Assembly: GCF_034048115.1 (NCBI RefSeq)
Contig: NZ_CP139145.1
Location: 1,984,001 to 2,048,000 of the forward strand
DNA length: 64,000 nucleotides
Origin: Pseudarthrobacter sp. IC2-21
Lineage (GTDB): Bacteria; Actinomycetota; Actinomycetes; Actinomycetales; Micrococcaceae
Reading direction: 5' to 3'
Shown: positions 39,532 through 49,358 of the stretch, piece by piece
How the letters are laid out: each line of letters starts with the position of its first letter
How positions within the stretch are numbered: position 1 is the first letter of the stretch
Program-made: the position numbers and the translations under genes
The notes under the pieces: generated by a model
Seen by the model: the letters and a program-made list of their open reading frames with translations, nothing else
Databases searched by the model: none
Told to the model about the DNA's origin: nothing

Positions 39532-40028
39532 GAAAACCGGGCCCCTCTCTATGCTGATGGCGGGACGGCGGATCCGGTCAACGGCACGCTGAGGTGCCGC
39601 TGCGGTGTACCAGCCGTTCACCATCGAAACGTGGATCTTTTTACTCAGACACTGGCCGCTGGAACGCAGTTTCCAGCGCGTTCTTTTGGTGTGCTGATCT
39701 GGTGACAGCTTAGCTCCATTCCATTCTGCGGGCGGCCCAAATCTCACGTTTTGGACGCAATTTCGCTTTATGTGAATGCGTGTTCCGTGAGGTTGAGTTA
39801 ATCTGCTCGAATCGGACTGTGAGCGATCATCTGGGCTTATTGTGCGGGGATCTGGTGCAAAATGCGCACGGTATGATATTTGGAGGCTGACGCCGCGTTG
39901 CTGCGCCCTTCGGGTGCGTGCGCCTGCGGCGCTACCGGGATCCTGGACCGAGGACAACGGCGGGTTACCCGGGAACGACGGCCGCGAGATCCAGCTGTCC
40001 TGACAGACAGAACTGCCAACAAGAACGG
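39532..40028. other. Divergent intergenic region between tkt and ctaB
   Basis: I see no gene in these 497 bases. The stretch around 39700-39880 is less GC-rich than its surroundings, as expected for promoters of both operons. On the plus strand TATGAT at 39872-39877 is a good -10 for ctaB, leaving a leader of about 145 bases. No clear tkt promoter could be assigned. In-frame codons upstream of the ctaB start encode a low-complexity basic stretch that does not look like protein. Confidence 0.6.
39872..39877 (+). promoter_or_regulatory. Candidate -10 of ctaB
   Basis: TATGAT is a 5-of-6 match to TATAAT in an AT-richer patch. The -35 region is weak. Confidence 0.4.
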
Positions 40029-40988
40029 GTGACTGCCACCGTGAGCACAACCGATACGCCGTTAAACGCCGCCCCCGTATGGGGGAGAGCCGGACTGGCC
40101 CGGAAGGCCAAGGCGTATTTCGCCCTCACTAAACCGCGCGTCATCGAGCTGCTGCTCGTCAGTACGTTGCCAACCATGATCTTCGCCGAACGCGGGTTCC
40201 CCTCGATCGGACTGATCCTGGCCACCCTGGTAGGCGGTGCTTTTGCCGCCGGTAGCGCCGGGGCCTTTAACTGTTACTTTGACCGCGACATCGACAAACT
40301 GATGCACCGGACCGAAAACCGGCCCCTCGTCACCGGTGAGGTGACCCCGCGGGAGGCGCTGATCTTCTCCTGGCTCCTCGGTGTGGCTGCCATCGCCATT
40401 CTCTGGTTCGGCGCCAACCCGCTCGCCGCCTGGCTCGGGGTGGCGGCGATCTTCTTCTACGTAGTCATCTACACGCTGATCCTCAAGCGCCGCACGGCCC
40501 AGAACATCGTCTGGGGCGGCGCCGCAGGCTGCTTCCCCGTGGTGATCGCGTGGGCAGCCGTCACGGAACGCGTGGAATGGCCGGCCATCATCCTGTTCAT
40601 GGTGATCTTCCTGTGGACTCCGCCGCACTACTGGCCCCTGTCCATGCGCTACGGCGAGGACTACCGTAACGCGAACGTGCCCATGCTCGGCGCGATTGCG
40701 GGCGCCAAGGTGGTCTCCGTCCAGGTTGTCCTCTACGCCTGGGCCATGGTGGTGTGCTCCCTCCTGATGGTGCCGGCTGGCGGCGCGGGCTGGGTGTACA
40801 CGATCACTGCCATCCTTGCCGGTGCCTGGTTCCTCTACGAATCACATGCCCTGTACAGCCGGGCCCAGCGCGAGGACATCCCGGATAAGCGGGCCATGAA
40901 GGTCTTCCACGGCTCCATCAGCTACCTGACCCTGCTGTTCATCGCCCTGGCCGTGGACCCCTTCATCGGATCCGCCATCGTCGGCTAA
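40029..40988 (+). CDS. ctaB: Protoheme IX farnesyltransferase (haem O synthase)
   Basis: This integral membrane UbiA-family prenyltransferase adds farnesyl to haem B, making haem O for the aa3 oxidase. The two aspartate-rich prenyl-diphosphate motifs are visible: [20 protein letters not shown] near residue 85 and [15 protein letters not shown] near residue 205. Eight to nine membrane helices are predicted by eye. I chose the GTG at VTATVSTTD (319 residues); a GTG four codons later (VSTTDTPL) is equally possible. ctaA, the next enzyme, faces it across a repeat-rich gap. tkt diverges upstream, as in other actinobacteria. Confidence 0.95.
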   Translation: MTATVSTTDTPLNAAPVWGRAGLARKAKAYFALTKPRVIELLLVSTLPTMIFAERGFPSIGLILATLVGGAFAAGSAGAFNCYFDRDIDKLMHRTENRPLVTGEVTPREALIFSWLLGVAAIAILWFGANPLAAWLGVAAIFFYVVIYTLILKRRTAQNIVWGGAAGCFPVVIAWAAVTERVEWPAIILFMVIFLWTPPHYWPLSMRYGEDYRNANVPMLGAIAGAKVVSVQVVLYAWAMVVCSLLMVPAGGAGWVYTITAILAGAWFLYESHALYSRAQREDIPDKRAMKVFHGSISYLTLLFIALAVDPFIGSAIVG

Positions 40989-41016
40989 GCCACCCCGTCC
41001 CGGGGGCGGCCGGACC

Positions 41017-41193
41017 CTCTCTCACTTAATGTGGGTTTTCTTCCAACGCTCTCGCACTTTCCTTGGAAAGCACCTGACCCTCCTTCGACCTTCAAGGCGA
41101 GGGAGGGTCTTTCGCTGCCGGCTTGGAGTGCGCTGTCTTCCGCATTAAGTGAGAGAGCGTTCGGGAATTTAGCGCATTAAGTGAGAGAGCGTT
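41017..41193. repeat. Inverted/direct repeat cluster after ctaB (CATTAAGTGAGAGAG family)
   Basis: Two direct copies of the 21-mer CGCATTAAGTGAGAGAGCGTT lie at 41141-41161 and 41173-41193. Two inverted partners lie to the left: CTCTCTCACTTAATG at 41017-41031 and a variant CCAACGCTCTCGCACTTT at 41043-41060. The copies flank a terminator-like hairpin, so the block is roughly mirror-symmetric. It fills most of the 309-base gap between convergent ctaB and ctaA. No coding sequence is visible. It may be an intergenic repeat family or a small MITE-like remnant; other genomic copies would be needed to tell. Confidence 0.8.
41076..41112. terminator. Probable terminator of ctaB
   Basis: GACCCTCC (41076-41083) pairs with GGAGGGTC (41102-41109) and is followed by TTT. 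A small inner CCTTcAAGG hairpin may extend it. It lies at the centre of the repeat cluster. Confidence 0.6.
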
Positions 41194-41200
41194 GGAAACG

Positions 41201-41233
41201 GAAGTGCCACGGTCCGGGGGACCGTGGCACTTC
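41201..41233. terminator. Perfect 15-bp hairpin, probable terminator of ctaA
   Basis: GAAGTGCCACGGTCC pairs perfectly with its complement across a GGG loop. It lies 65 bases past the ctaA stop. There is no long T-run on either strand. Confidence 0.6.
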
Positions 41234-41273
41234 GTCGTCCGGCATCCGGGCGCGCTACGCTGCCCGGCTGCGC

Positions 41274-41297
41274 GGGGGGGGGGGGGGGGGGGGGGGG
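41274..41297 (+). repeat. 24-base poly-G tract abutting the ctaA stop codon
   Basis: Twenty-four consecutive G (plus strand) end exactly where the ctaA stop codon begins. Read with ctaA, the mRNA would continue UAG followed by 24 C. The exact length may be uncertain because such tracts are hard to sequence. Confidence 0.9.
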
Positions 41298-42242
41298 CTA
41301 CTTCGTCGGGCTGGAATGTGCGACGTCGGCCGCGTTGGTTGCTGCGCCCATCAGCAGTGCGGCGCCCAGCATGTGCGCCCCCACCAGCAGGGCGGGAATC
41401 CCGTTGTAATACTGAGTGAAGCCGATGACGGCCTGCAGCAGCGTCACTGCCAGCAGCAGAATGGCTGCCGTGCGGAACGACCCGGGTATCCGGCGCGTGA
41501 ACACCAGCACGAGCGCGAACAGTGTTCCGGCAGTAACCAGGTAGGCCGGTACGGCGTGGATGTGCGAGAACAGGTCCCAGTCCAGCCCGTTACGCGGCGC
41601 GTCGGCATCTCCGGCGTGCGGACCGGCTCCGGTGACCACCACACCCAGCATGACTGCCAGGGCGGAGAACAACGCGACGGCGGCGGTCACCGGGCGCAGT
41701 ACTCCCGGCAAGGCGGGCAACGTGGCGACCGCGAAACGCCCGGTCCGGCCGTATGCCCGGTTGACCAATAAGGTTGCGATGACTACCAGGGCCATGGACA
41801 CCAGGAAGTGCAGGCCCACCACCCACGGGTTGAGGTTGGTCAGGACGGTAATGCCGCCGATGACTGCCTGAGCGGGGATACTGGCCAGCAGGCCCAGGGC
41901 CAGCAGGAACAGGTCGCGGCGCTCCCGGCGCAGGTTCCACAAGTAGACCAGCATCAGCACTGCAACGGCGGCCAGGGCGAAGGTCAGGAGCCGGTTGCCG
42001 AACTCAATGAAGCCGTGGATTCCCATTTCGGCGGTGTTGACCAGGGACGTGTCGGTACAGCGAGGCCAGGTGGGGCACCCCAGCCCGGACGCGGTCAGCC
42101 GGACCGCGCCACCGGTCACCACCAGCAGGGTCTGGCCAATGAGTGAGGCCACGGCAAGGCGGCGGACCCGGGCGTCGACGGTACGGGGCAGCCGCGATGT
42201 CAGGCGACCGGCAAACTCAGGGAGGCGTGAAGCCGTGCTCAC
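41298..42242 (-). CDS. ctaA: Haem A synthase (COX15/CtaA family)
   Basis: This membrane haem-copper oxidase cofactor enzyme converts haem O to haem A. The 314-residue protein has about eight helices and the conserved histidine-bearing segments MGIHGFIEFGNR, GLHFLVSMALV, FSHIHAVPAYLV and VGAHMLGAALL. The paired cysteines of GLGCPTWPRC in the first external loop match the family's disulfide loop. I chose the GTG (VSTASRLPEF), which lies seven bases after the ABC permease stop; a TTG 48 bases upstream would overlap that gene. It is thus the third gene of a leftward ABC-ATPase, permease, ctaA operon. Its stop codon touches a 24-base G/C run. Confidence 0.94.
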   Translation of the reverse strand: MSTASRLPEFAGRLTSRLPRTVDARVRRLAVASLIGQTLLVVTGGAVRLTASGLGCPTWPRCTDTSLVNTAEMGIHGFIEFGNRLLTFALAAVAVLMLVYLWNLRRERRDLFLLALGLLASIPAQAVIGGITVLTNLNPWVVGLHFLVSMALVVIATLLVNRAYGRTGRFAVATLPALPGVLRPVTAAVALFSALAVMLGVVVTGAGPHAGDADAPRNGLDWDLFSHIHAVPAYLVTAGTLFALVLVFTRRIPGSFRTAAILLLAVTLLQAVIGFTQYYNGIPALLVGAHMLGAALLMGAATNAADVAHSSPTK

Positions 42243-42249
42243 GAATATC

Positions 42250-43020
42250 TCAATTCCACTTGAACCAACGGATGGCTGCAGCTCCGGCAAGGACTGTCCA
42301 CAGCAGCAGTATTAGGGCGGCACCTGAATTAACGGTGCCGAAGAGAAAGTCCTCGCGCAAGGCCGCACCCAATGCGCCCGAGGGCAGGTAGTGCACGATC
42401 CCCTGGGCCAGGGCGGGCAGCCGGTCGGCCGGAATCACGATCCCGCCCAGCGCACCGAGCAGGATCCACAGGAGGTTGGTGATGGCCAGGGTGGCCTCGG
42501 GCCGGACGGTGCCGGCGACGAGCAACCCGAGGGCGGTGAAGGCAGCCGCGCCCAGGACGAGCAAGGCCAGGCCCGGCAACCAGGCTGAAGCGGGCGGGCT
42601 CCAGCCGAGGGGAAGAGCCACCGCTGTGACCACGGCAACCTGGATGGCCAGCACGGTCAGGACGGCCAGGACCTTTCCGGCAATGAGCCCGCCGCGGCCC
42701 AGGGGCGTTGTGGACAGGAAACGCAGGACGCCGTACCGGCGGTCGAACCCGGTGGCGATGCCCTGTCCCGTAAAGGCGGTGGACAGGGCGCAGAGCGCGA
42801 GGATGCCGGGGACCGCGATGTTGATGCGGGTGCCGCCAAGGCCGTCCAGGAGCGGCGTGACGGTCAGGCCAACGAGGGCGAGCAGCGGCAGGACCACCGC
42901 AAGGATGAGCTGCTCGCCGTTCCGGAGCATCGCGACAGCTTCGTATTTACCCTGCAGCATGATGCGCCGCATGAGGGGTGCGGGCTGTTGGCGCATCACC
43001 GGATCCGTGGTGCCGGTCAT
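42250..43020 (-). CDS. ABC-2 type transporter permease
   Basis: This 256-residue ABC-2 permease has six hydrophobic segments. LRNGEQLILAVVLPLLALV at the N-terminal side and RRYGVLRFLSTTPLGRGGLIAGK are typical of the drug or polyketide export family. The ATG overlaps the stop of the upstream ATPase gene by four bases, and ctaA follows seven bases after its stop. Orthologous ABC genes next to ctaA are known in mycobacteria, where they were named antibiotic-transport proteins without firm evidence. The cargo is unknown; a link to haem or oxidase assembly is suggested only by gene position. Confidence 0.9.
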   Translation of the reverse strand: MTGTTDPVMRQQPAPLMRRIMLQGKYEAVAMLRNGEQLILAVVLPLLALVGLTVTPLLDGLGGTRINIAVPGILALCALSTAFTGQGIATGFDRRYGVLRFLSTTPLGRGGLIAGKVLAVLTVLAIQVAVVTAVALPLGWSPPASAWLPGLALLVLGAAAFTALGLLVAGTVRPEATLAITNLLWILLGALGGIVIPADRLPALAQGIVHYLPSGALGAALREDFLFGTVNSGAALILLLWTVLAGAAAIRWFKWN

Positions 43021-43982
43021 CGGACATCCTTTCCGGAAACATCCAGGAACACGTCTTCGAGGCTTCGCGCCGCAAGGCTGAGTGAACTGGGCATTACACC
43101 ATGGGCGGCCCACCAGGCGGTGAGTGCGGCCAGGTCCTGGGCTGTGAGCGGCCCGTTGGCAATATAGCTGCCGGCACGCGTTTCGCGGACGGTAATGGAC
43201 TCGGGAAGGACGCCGGAGAGGTTGAGACCGGCTTCGGCTTCGAAGAGAAGGGTACGGATATGCTCGCCGGACTCGACGGCAGGTTCCCTCTGAAGAAGCT
43301 GCGCCACCGTGCCCTCCGCGACGTTCCGGCCGGCGTCGATGATGTAAACGTAGTCGGCCAGCCGCTGGGCGTCGTCCATCAGGTGGGTGGTGAGGATGAT
43401 TCCCATGCCCGCATCCCGCAGCTCCGCGATGAGCTCAAAAACCAACTGCCGCGACTGCGGATCCAGCCCTGCGCTGGGCTCGTCCAGGAACAGCACCTCG
43501 GGGTCGCCGATCAGTGCCGCTGCCAGGGCAAGCCGTTGCTTCTGGCCACCGGAGAGCCGGCGCACAGAGGTCCGGGCAAAGGATTCAATGCCCAATCGGT
43601 CCACGAGTTCGTCAACGGAGCGCGGTTTGGCGTACATTCCGGCAATATGGCGCAGAAGGGGAATGGGACGCGCCGACGGCGGGAGCCCGCCATCCTGGAG
43701 CATCACCCCGACGCGGGAGCGCAGGTCTGCCCCCGCCCGGCCGGGATCCTGTCCCAGCAGTGAGATGGTGCCGCCGGTGCGGGCCTGCAGGCCCTGGGCA
43801 CATTCGATGGTGGTGGTCTTTCCCGCCCCGTTGGCTCCGAGCAGCGCGGTTACCTGGCCGCGTTCGGCGATGAGGGAGACGCCGCTGACCACCCGGAGCA
43901 TCTTTCCATCCAGGCTGGCCAGCGGACCAACATCTTTTATCAGCCCGCTGATGGTCAGAACCGGGGATTCGGGGGATCTCAC
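43017..43982 (-). CDS. ABC transporter ATP-binding protein
   Basis: This 321-residue ATPase partners the adjacent permease. It has Walker A GANGAGKTT near residue 50, signature RLSGGQKQRLALA, Walker B VLFLDEPSAGLD and the switch histidine TTHLMDDA; the C-terminal ~90 residues are the extension usual in DrrA/CcmA-type ATPases. The GTG start is six bases after TAGAAT, so the operon appears to begin with a leaderless message. It diverges from sufR, and the promoters lie in a ~115-base gap. Confidence 0.93.
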   Translation of the reverse strand: MRSPESPVLTISGLIKDVGPLASLDGKMLRVVSGVSLIAERGQVTALLGANGAGKTTTIECAQGLQARTGGTISLLGQDPGRAGADLRSRVGVMLQDGGLPPSARPIPLLRHIAGMYAKPRSVDELVDRLGIESFARTSVRRLSGGQKQRLALAAALIGDPEVLFLDEPSAGLDPQSRQLVFELIAELRDAGMGIILTTHLMDDAQRLADYVYIIDAGRNVAEGTVAQLLQREPAVESGEHIRTLLFEAEAGLNLSGVLPESITVRETRAGSYIANGPLTAQDLAALTAWWAAHGVMPSSLSLAARSLEDVFLDVSGKDVR

Positions 43983-43988
43983 CCCAGC

Positions 43989-43994
43989 ATTCTA
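43989..43994 (-). promoter_or_regulatory. -10 element, leaderless promoter of the ABC-ctaA operon
   Basis: TAGAAT on the minus strand, six bases before the GTG. Confidence 0.55.
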
Positions 43995-44097
43995 CGCGAT
44001 GTAGTACTTGGCGGGTGGTCGGCGCCGGCGGCCGCCCGGAGCACAGGTCAGCCTCGCCTTACTGGAACGGGGGACTAAATTACGACATGATTGTGTT

Positions 44098-44940
44098 GTG
44101 TATTCCATGACCAACGCTACTGTTGTGCCCGTTGCCGGGCACGGAGCGCCGCGCACCGCCCCGGAGCGCGGCCACGCCGCCGTTTCAACGGTGGCGGACC
44201 CGGACGAGCGTACCCGGGACCGCGTGCTGAGTGCCGTTCTGGAGCATGGACCCATCAGCGCCGCGGAACTCGGCGACATGCTCGGCTTCACCCCCGCGGC
44301 TGTCCGAAGGCATCTTGACCACCTGGACCGCAGCGGTGTCATCGAAGTTAAACGCGTGGCCAAGGCCGGCGCCGGCGCGGGTCGCCCCGCGAGGCGCTAC
44401 GTCCTGAGCTCCCAGGGACAGTCGAAGCTTGGCAACGACTACCTCGACATCGCCACCCTCGCGCTCCAGCAGCTCCAGGAAGTGGCGGGCCAGGAGGCTG
44501 TCCGCCAGTTCGCCGTCGAACGCTTCTCGGAGATGGAACGCCGTTACGCGCCGGAAATCGAGCAGGCCGGGCCTGACATCACCGCTCGTGCCCGGGTTCT
44601 GGCCGAGGCCCTCAGCCGCGACGGGTTCGTGGCTTCAGCGGCATCGATTGAAGCCAAAGCACCCCTTCCGGCGGCGCTCTCCAGCGTCCAGCTGTGCCAG
44701 GGTCACTGCCCCATCCAGCAGCTCGCCGCCCACTTTCCTGTTTTCTGCGACGTGGAGACCGAAGTGTTCGCCCGGCTGGTTGGCGTGGACGTGCGCCGTC
44801 TGTCCACCCTGGCGCGCGGCGGCCACGTCTGCACCACCCACATACCCACAGGACGGCTGGCTGCAGGGGGACCCCACGTCCCCCATGCAGCCCCCGCCGG
44901 CCTGAATGAAGTAACCAACCATCAGCAAGAAAGGCCGTGA
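44098..44940 (+). CDS. sufR: SufR-type iron-sulfur transcriptional repressor of the SUF operon
   Basis: This 280-residue winged-helix regulator has [28 protein letters not shown] as the recognition region near residues 55-85, then [10 protein letters not shown]. The C-terminal half carries clustered cysteines in [18 protein letters not shown] and GHVCTTH that can hold an Fe-S cluster. Relatives repress the SUF operon when clusters are plentiful. The start could be GTG (44098) or the ATG three codons later. CATGAT lies six bases before the GTG, compatible with a leaderless start. The stop overlaps the sufB start, so it is the first gene of the operon it probably controls. Confidence 0.93.
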   Translation: MYSMTNATVVPVAGHGAPRTAPERGHAAVSTVADPDERTRDRVLSAVLEHGPISAAELGDMLGFTPAAVRRHLDHLDRSGVIEVKRVAKAGAGAGRPARRYVLSSQGQSKLGNDYLDIATLALQQLQEVAGQEAVRQFAVERFSEMERRYAPEIEQAGPDITARARVLAEALSRDGFVASAASIEAKAPLPAALSSVQLCQGHCPIQQLAAHFPVFCDVETEVFARLVGVDVRRLSTLARGGHVCTTHIPTGRLAAGGPHVPHAAPAGLNEVTNHQQERP

Positions 44941-46403
44941 TGACGGACCAACTATCAGAGAAAGCGGTAGCCGAAGACACTGTGATCTCGGAGATTCTGG
45001 AAAAGAATCCCGAGCTCCACGGCATCGGTACATATGAGTACGGCTGGTCCGACAAGAACGACGTCGGCGCCAACGCCCGCCGCGGCATCAACGACGAAGT
45101 AGTCCGTGACATCTCGGACAAAAAGAGCGAGCCCGAGTGGATGCTCGACCTTCGCCTCAAGGGCCTGAAGTACTTCGACCGCAAGCCCATGCCCACCTGG
45201 GGTGCAGACCTCTCCGGCATCGACTTCGACAACATCAAGTACTTTGTGCGGTCCACCGAGAAGCAGGCCACCAGCTGGGAGGAACTGCCCGAGGACATCA
45301 AGAACACGTACGACAAGCTCGGCATCCCCGAAGCCGAAAAGCAGCGCCTGGTTTCCGGCGTCGCGGCCCAGTACGAGTCCGAGGTGGTTTACCACCAGCT
45401 GCGTGAGGACCTCGAAAAGCAGGGCGTCATCTTCCTGGACACCGACACCGCGCTGCGCGAGCACCCGGAGATCTTTCAGGAATACTTCGGCACGGTCATC
45501 CCCGTGGGCGACAACAAGTTCGCCTCGCTGAACACTGCTGTCTGGTCCGGCGGCTCCTTTGTGTATGTGCCCAAGGGCGTCCACGTGGACATCCCCCTGC
45601 AGGCATACTTCCGCATCAACACGGAAAACATGGGCCAGTTCGAGCGGACCCTGATCATCGCCGATGAGGACTCCTACGTCCATTACATCGAAGGCTGCAC
45701 CGCCCCGATCTACACGTCGGACTCGCTGCACTCCGCCGTCGTGGAAATCATCGTGAAGAAGGGCGCCCGCGTCCGCTACACCACCATCCAGAACTGGTCC
45801 ACGAACGTGTACAACCTCGTGACCAAGCGCGCCATCTGCGAAGAGGGCGCCACCATGGAGTGGGTCGATGGCAACATCGGGTCCAAGGTCACCATGAAGT
45901 ACCCGGCCGTCTACCTGGTGGGCGAGCACGCCAAGGGCGAAACCCTGTCCATCGCTTTCGCGGGTGCCGGCCAGCACCAGGACACGGGTTCGAAGATGGT
46001 GCACATTGCGCCGAACACCAAGAGCTCCATCATTTCCAAGTCCGTGGCCCGCGGCGGCGGCCGTGCCGCCTACCGCGGCCTGGTCCAGGTCCGTGAAGGC
46101 GCCAAGCACTCGGCCAACACCGTTCGGTGTGACGCGCTCCTGGTGGACACCATCAGCCGTTCGGACACTTACCCGTACATCGACATCCGTGAGGATGACG
46201 TGGTGATGGGCCATGAAGCAACTGTTTCCCGGGTCAGCGAAGAGCAGCTCTTCTACCTGATGTCCCGCGGCATGCGCGAAGACGAGGCCATGGCGATGAT
46301 CGTCCGCGGCTTCATCGAGCCCATTGCCCGCGAACTCCCGATGGAGTACGCACTCGAGCTGAACCGCCTGATTGAACTGCAGATGGAAGGGTCCGTCGGA
46401 TAA
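44940..46403 (+). CDS. sufB: Fe-S cluster scaffold protein SufB
   Basis: This 487-residue core scaffold of the SufBCD complex is where Fe-S clusters are built before transfer. It shows [26 protein letters not shown] at the N-terminus, [19 protein letters not shown] in the beta-helix core, and the cysteines in [10 protein letters not shown] and [11 protein letters not shown] that correspond to functional cysteines of E. coli SufB. I used the ATG; a GTG immediately before it overlaps the sufR stop and is an alternative. AAAGG lies seven bases upstream. sufD follows after two bases. Confidence 0.98.
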   Translation: MTDQLSEKAVAEDTVISEILEKNPELHGIGTYEYGWSDKNDVGANARRGINDEVVRDISDKKSEPEWMLDLRLKGLKYFDRKPMPTWGADLSGIDFDNIKYFVRSTEKQATSWEELPEDIKNTYDKLGIPEAEKQRLVSGVAAQYESEVVYHQLREDLEKQGVIFLDTDTALREHPEIFQEYFGTVIPVGDNKFASLNTAVWSGGSFVYVPKGVHVDIPLQAYFRINTENMGQFERTLIIADEDSYVHYIEGCTAPIYTSDSLHSAVVEIIVKKGARVRYTTIQNWSTNVYNLVTKRAICEEGATMEWVDGNIGSKVTMKYPAVYLVGEHAKGETLSIAFAGAGQHQDTGSKMVHIAPNTKSSIISKSVARGGGRAAYRGLVQVREGAKHSANTVRCDALLVDTISRSDTYPYIDIREDDVVMGHEATVSRVSEEQLFYLMSRGMREDEAMAMIVRGFIEPIARELPMEYALELNRLIELQMEGSVG

Positions 46404-46405
46404 CG

Positions 46406-47692
46406 ATGACTGAAATCACTACTGAAAAGGCCCGCATCGGCGCGCCCTCGGCCCAGCCGTTTATTGACGGTTTCACCGAAGAAGGCGAAAGCCTGTCTCC
46501 GATCAACGCGGCCAAATCCAAGGCCCCGCTCGCCGGCGAAGCGGTCAAGAGCCACTCGCACGGCGGCGGCGTGGGCATCCCGGACAGCTCACGCGCCGGC
46601 CGGCTGACCTCCTACAACCTGGCGGACTTCAAGCCGCTGACCGGCCTCGAAGAGGACTGGCGGTTCACCCCGCTCAAGCGCCTCCGCGGCCTGCACAGCG
46701 AGGTTCTGGCCGGTGCTGCACCCACCGTCACGGTGAGCGCCCCCGCGCAGGTCACGGTGGAAACGGTGGCCCGCGATGACAAGCGCATCGGCTCGGCGGG
46801 CATCCCGGAGGACCGCGTGTCCGCCAACGCCTGGGAAAACTTCACCGAGGCCACCGTCCTCACCGTCCCGGCCGAATTTGAGGCCGACGCCGAAATCACC
46901 GTTGTGATCGAAGGCACCTCCACGGAGGCGGCAGCGCAGCACCTGGTGATCGTGGCGGAGAAGTTCTCCAAGTCCGTTGTTGTCCTGGACCACCAGGGCT
47001 CGGCCGTGGTGTCCGAGAACATCGAGATCATTGTTGAAGACGGCGCCGACCTCACGGTTGTCTCGCTCCAGGAATGGAACGGGGACGCTGTGCACGCGTC
47101 CTCGCAGCAGGCGAAGATTGGCCGCGACGCCAAGCTCAAGCACGTTGTGGTCAGCCTTGGCGGCGACCTGGTCCGCGTCACACCGTCAGCCCGGTTCACG
47201 GCTCCCGGCGGCGAGGCTGAAATGTTCGGCCTGTACTTCGCCGACGCCGGCCAGCACCTGGAACAGCGTCTGTTCGTTGACCACGCAGTGGCCAACTGCA
47301 CCTCGAACGTCCTGTACAAGGGCGCACTGCAGGGCCGCGACGCGCACGCTGTGTGGGTGGGCGACGTCCTGATCCGCAAGGAAGCCGAGGGCACCGACAG
47401 CTACGAAGCCAACCGCAACCTCCTGCTCACCGACGGCGCCCGCGCCGACTCGGTCCCCAACCTGGAGATCGAGACCGGACTGATCAAGGGCGCCGGCCAC
47501 GCCAGCGCCACCGGCCGGCTGGACGACGAGCACCTGTTCTACCTGATGGCCCGCGGCATCCCCGAGGATGTTGCCCGGCGCCTGGTGGTCCGCGGCTTCC
47601 TGAACGAGATCATCCAGCAGATCAAGGTCCCGGCCCTCGCAGAGCGGCTGACCGAAGCTGTTGAGCGCGAACTCGCCGTAACGAACAACTAA
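46406..47692 (+). CDS. sufD: Fe-S cluster assembly protein SufD
   Basis: This 428-residue SufD is the paralogous partner of SufB. Its N-terminal third is variable and helical; LEEDWRFTPLKRL marks the conserved start of the core. The beta-helix region contains GGEAEMFGLYFADAGQHLEQRLFVDH, and SATGRLDDEHLFYLMARGIPEDVARRLVV holds the conserved histidine used in cluster assembly with SufB. It starts two bases after sufB and ends 17 bases before the Rieske ferredoxin gene. Length is typical. Confidence 0.97.
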   Translation: MTEITTEKARIGAPSAQPFIDGFTEEGESLSPINAAKSKAPLAGEAVKSHSHGGGVGIPDSSRAGRLTSYNLADFKPLTGLEEDWRFTPLKRLRGLHSEVLAGAAPTVTVSAPAQVTVETVARDDKRIGSAGIPEDRVSANAWENFTEATVLTVPAEFEADAEITVVIEGTSTEAAAQHLVIVAEKFSKSVVVLDHQGSAVVSENIEIIVEDGADLTVVSLQEWNGDAVHASSQQAKIGRDAKLKHVVVSLGGDLVRVTPSARFTAPGGEAEMFGLYFADAGQHLEQRLFVDHAVANCTSNVLYKGALQGRDAHAVWVGDVLIRKEAEGTDSYEANRNLLLTDGARADSVPNLEIETGLIKGAGHASATGRLDDEHLFYLMARGIPEDVARRLVVRGFLNEIIQQIKVPALAERLTEAVERELAVTNN

Positions 47693-47709
47693 AGGGTACG
47701 GACACACCG

Positions 47710-48069
47710 ATGACTGACGAGCCAAAGGGCGAACTTGTCTGCAGGACCGATGAAATCCAGGTCAAGCAGGCGCTGCGGATTCTGATCGATGACTACCCGG
47801 TAGCCATCGTCAAGGATTCCATGGGAGAAATCCACGCCATCGGGGACACCTGCTCACACGCGGACATTTCCTTGTCCGAGGGTGAAGTGGAGGGGTGCAT
47901 GATCGAATGCTGGGGCCATGGTTCCCAGTTCGATCTGCGCACCGGCGAGCCGCTGCAGCTGCCGGCCTACGATCCCGTGCCGGTGTTCGCCGTCGAGATC
48001 CGCGGAGATGAGGTCTACGTGGACTTCACCAACGTCCTCAACGAGGCACAGGCTCCGAACTTCAGCTAG
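47710..48069 (+). CDS. Rieske-type ferredoxin of the SUF operon
   Basis: This 119-residue Rieske [2Fe-2S] protein has ligands Cys48 and His50 (CSH) and Cys67 and His70 (CWGH), the CxH-x16-CxxH pattern of dioxygenase-type ferredoxins. It lacks any membrane anchor. In actinobacteria a protein of this kind is regularly encoded between sufD and sufC, which suggests an electron-transfer or cluster-carrier role in the SUF pathway rather than aromatic degradation. No dioxygenase subunits are encoded nearby. The function within SUF is inferred from conserved position. Confidence 0.92.
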   Translation: MTDEPKGELVCRTDEIQVKQALRILIDDYPVAIVKDSMGEIHAIGDTCSHADISLSEGEVEGCMIECWGHGSQFDLRTGEPLQLPAYDPVPVFAVEIRGDEVYVDFTNVLNEAQAPNFS

Positions 48070-48157
48070 CGCCAGTCTTTACCCAGCAACAGAACCAAAC
48101 TTCCAGACACAGACCGCACCGCCGCCGAGAGGCCCGGTGCAGAGGAGAACAAGACGT

Positions 48158-48943
<786 letters not shown>

Positions 48944-48957
48944 TTAGGACTTACGCC

Positions 48958-49290
48958 ATGACCGAAATCAAAGCGGCCCAAACGGACCTCGAAGATATCG
49001 AAGAGGCATTGAAGGACGTCATCGACCCCGAGCTCGGCGTGAACATCGTCGACCTTGGGCTGCTGTACGGCCTGAAGTACTCGGACGACGACGGCGCCCT
49101 GCTGATCGACATGACCCTCACCACGGCCGCCTGCCCGCTCACCGACGTGATCGAGGAGCAGGTAGGCAAGGCCCTGGACGGCGTGGTGGACGAATGGCGC
49201 CTCAACTGGGTGTGGATGCCGCCATGGGGTCCGGAACGGATCACCGACGACGGCAAAGACCAGATGCGGGCCCTCGGCTTCAACATCTAA
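48958..49290 (+). CDS. MIP18/DUF59 metal-sulfur cluster assembly factor (SufT-like)
   Basis: This 110-residue MIP18-family protein is involved in Fe-S cluster maturation or delivery. DPELGVNIVDLGLLYGL and the conserved cysteine in TTAACPLTDVIEEQV are diagnostic. It is the last gene of the SUF operon and is followed seven bases later by a very strong hairpin. The family member in Staphylococcus and mycobacteria (SufT) aids maturation under high Fe-S demand; the same is likely here. Confidence 0.94.
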   Translation: MTEIKAAQTDLEDIEEALKDVIDPELGVNIVDLGLLYGLKYSDDDGALLIDMTLTTAACPLTDVIEEQVGKALDGVVDEWRLNWVWMPPWGPERITDDGKDQMRALGFNI

Positions 49291-49296
49291 GACGCA

Positions 49297-49344
49297 CGAC
49301 GACGGCCGGTTACCTTCCCTTTGGAAGGTAACCGGCCGTCGTCG
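49297..49344. terminator. Terminator of the SUF operon (22-bp perfect stem)
   Basis: A perfect 22-bp stem with a CTTT loop starts seven bases after the last SUF gene. It is followed by TTCCC. Confidence 0.88.
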
Positions 49345-49358
49345 TTCCCTCATCCGTT

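Noticed and set aside
39918..40028. N-terminal extension of ctaB from an upstream ATG
   Set aside because: The extra 37 residues are basic, proline-rich and unlike CtaB N-termini. Starts nearer the conserved region fit better.
41181..41771. Plus-strand open frame reading through the poly-G tract (poly-glycine)
   Set aside because: It overlaps ctaA in antisense, has no promoter or ribosome binding site, and its glycine run is only the G tract.
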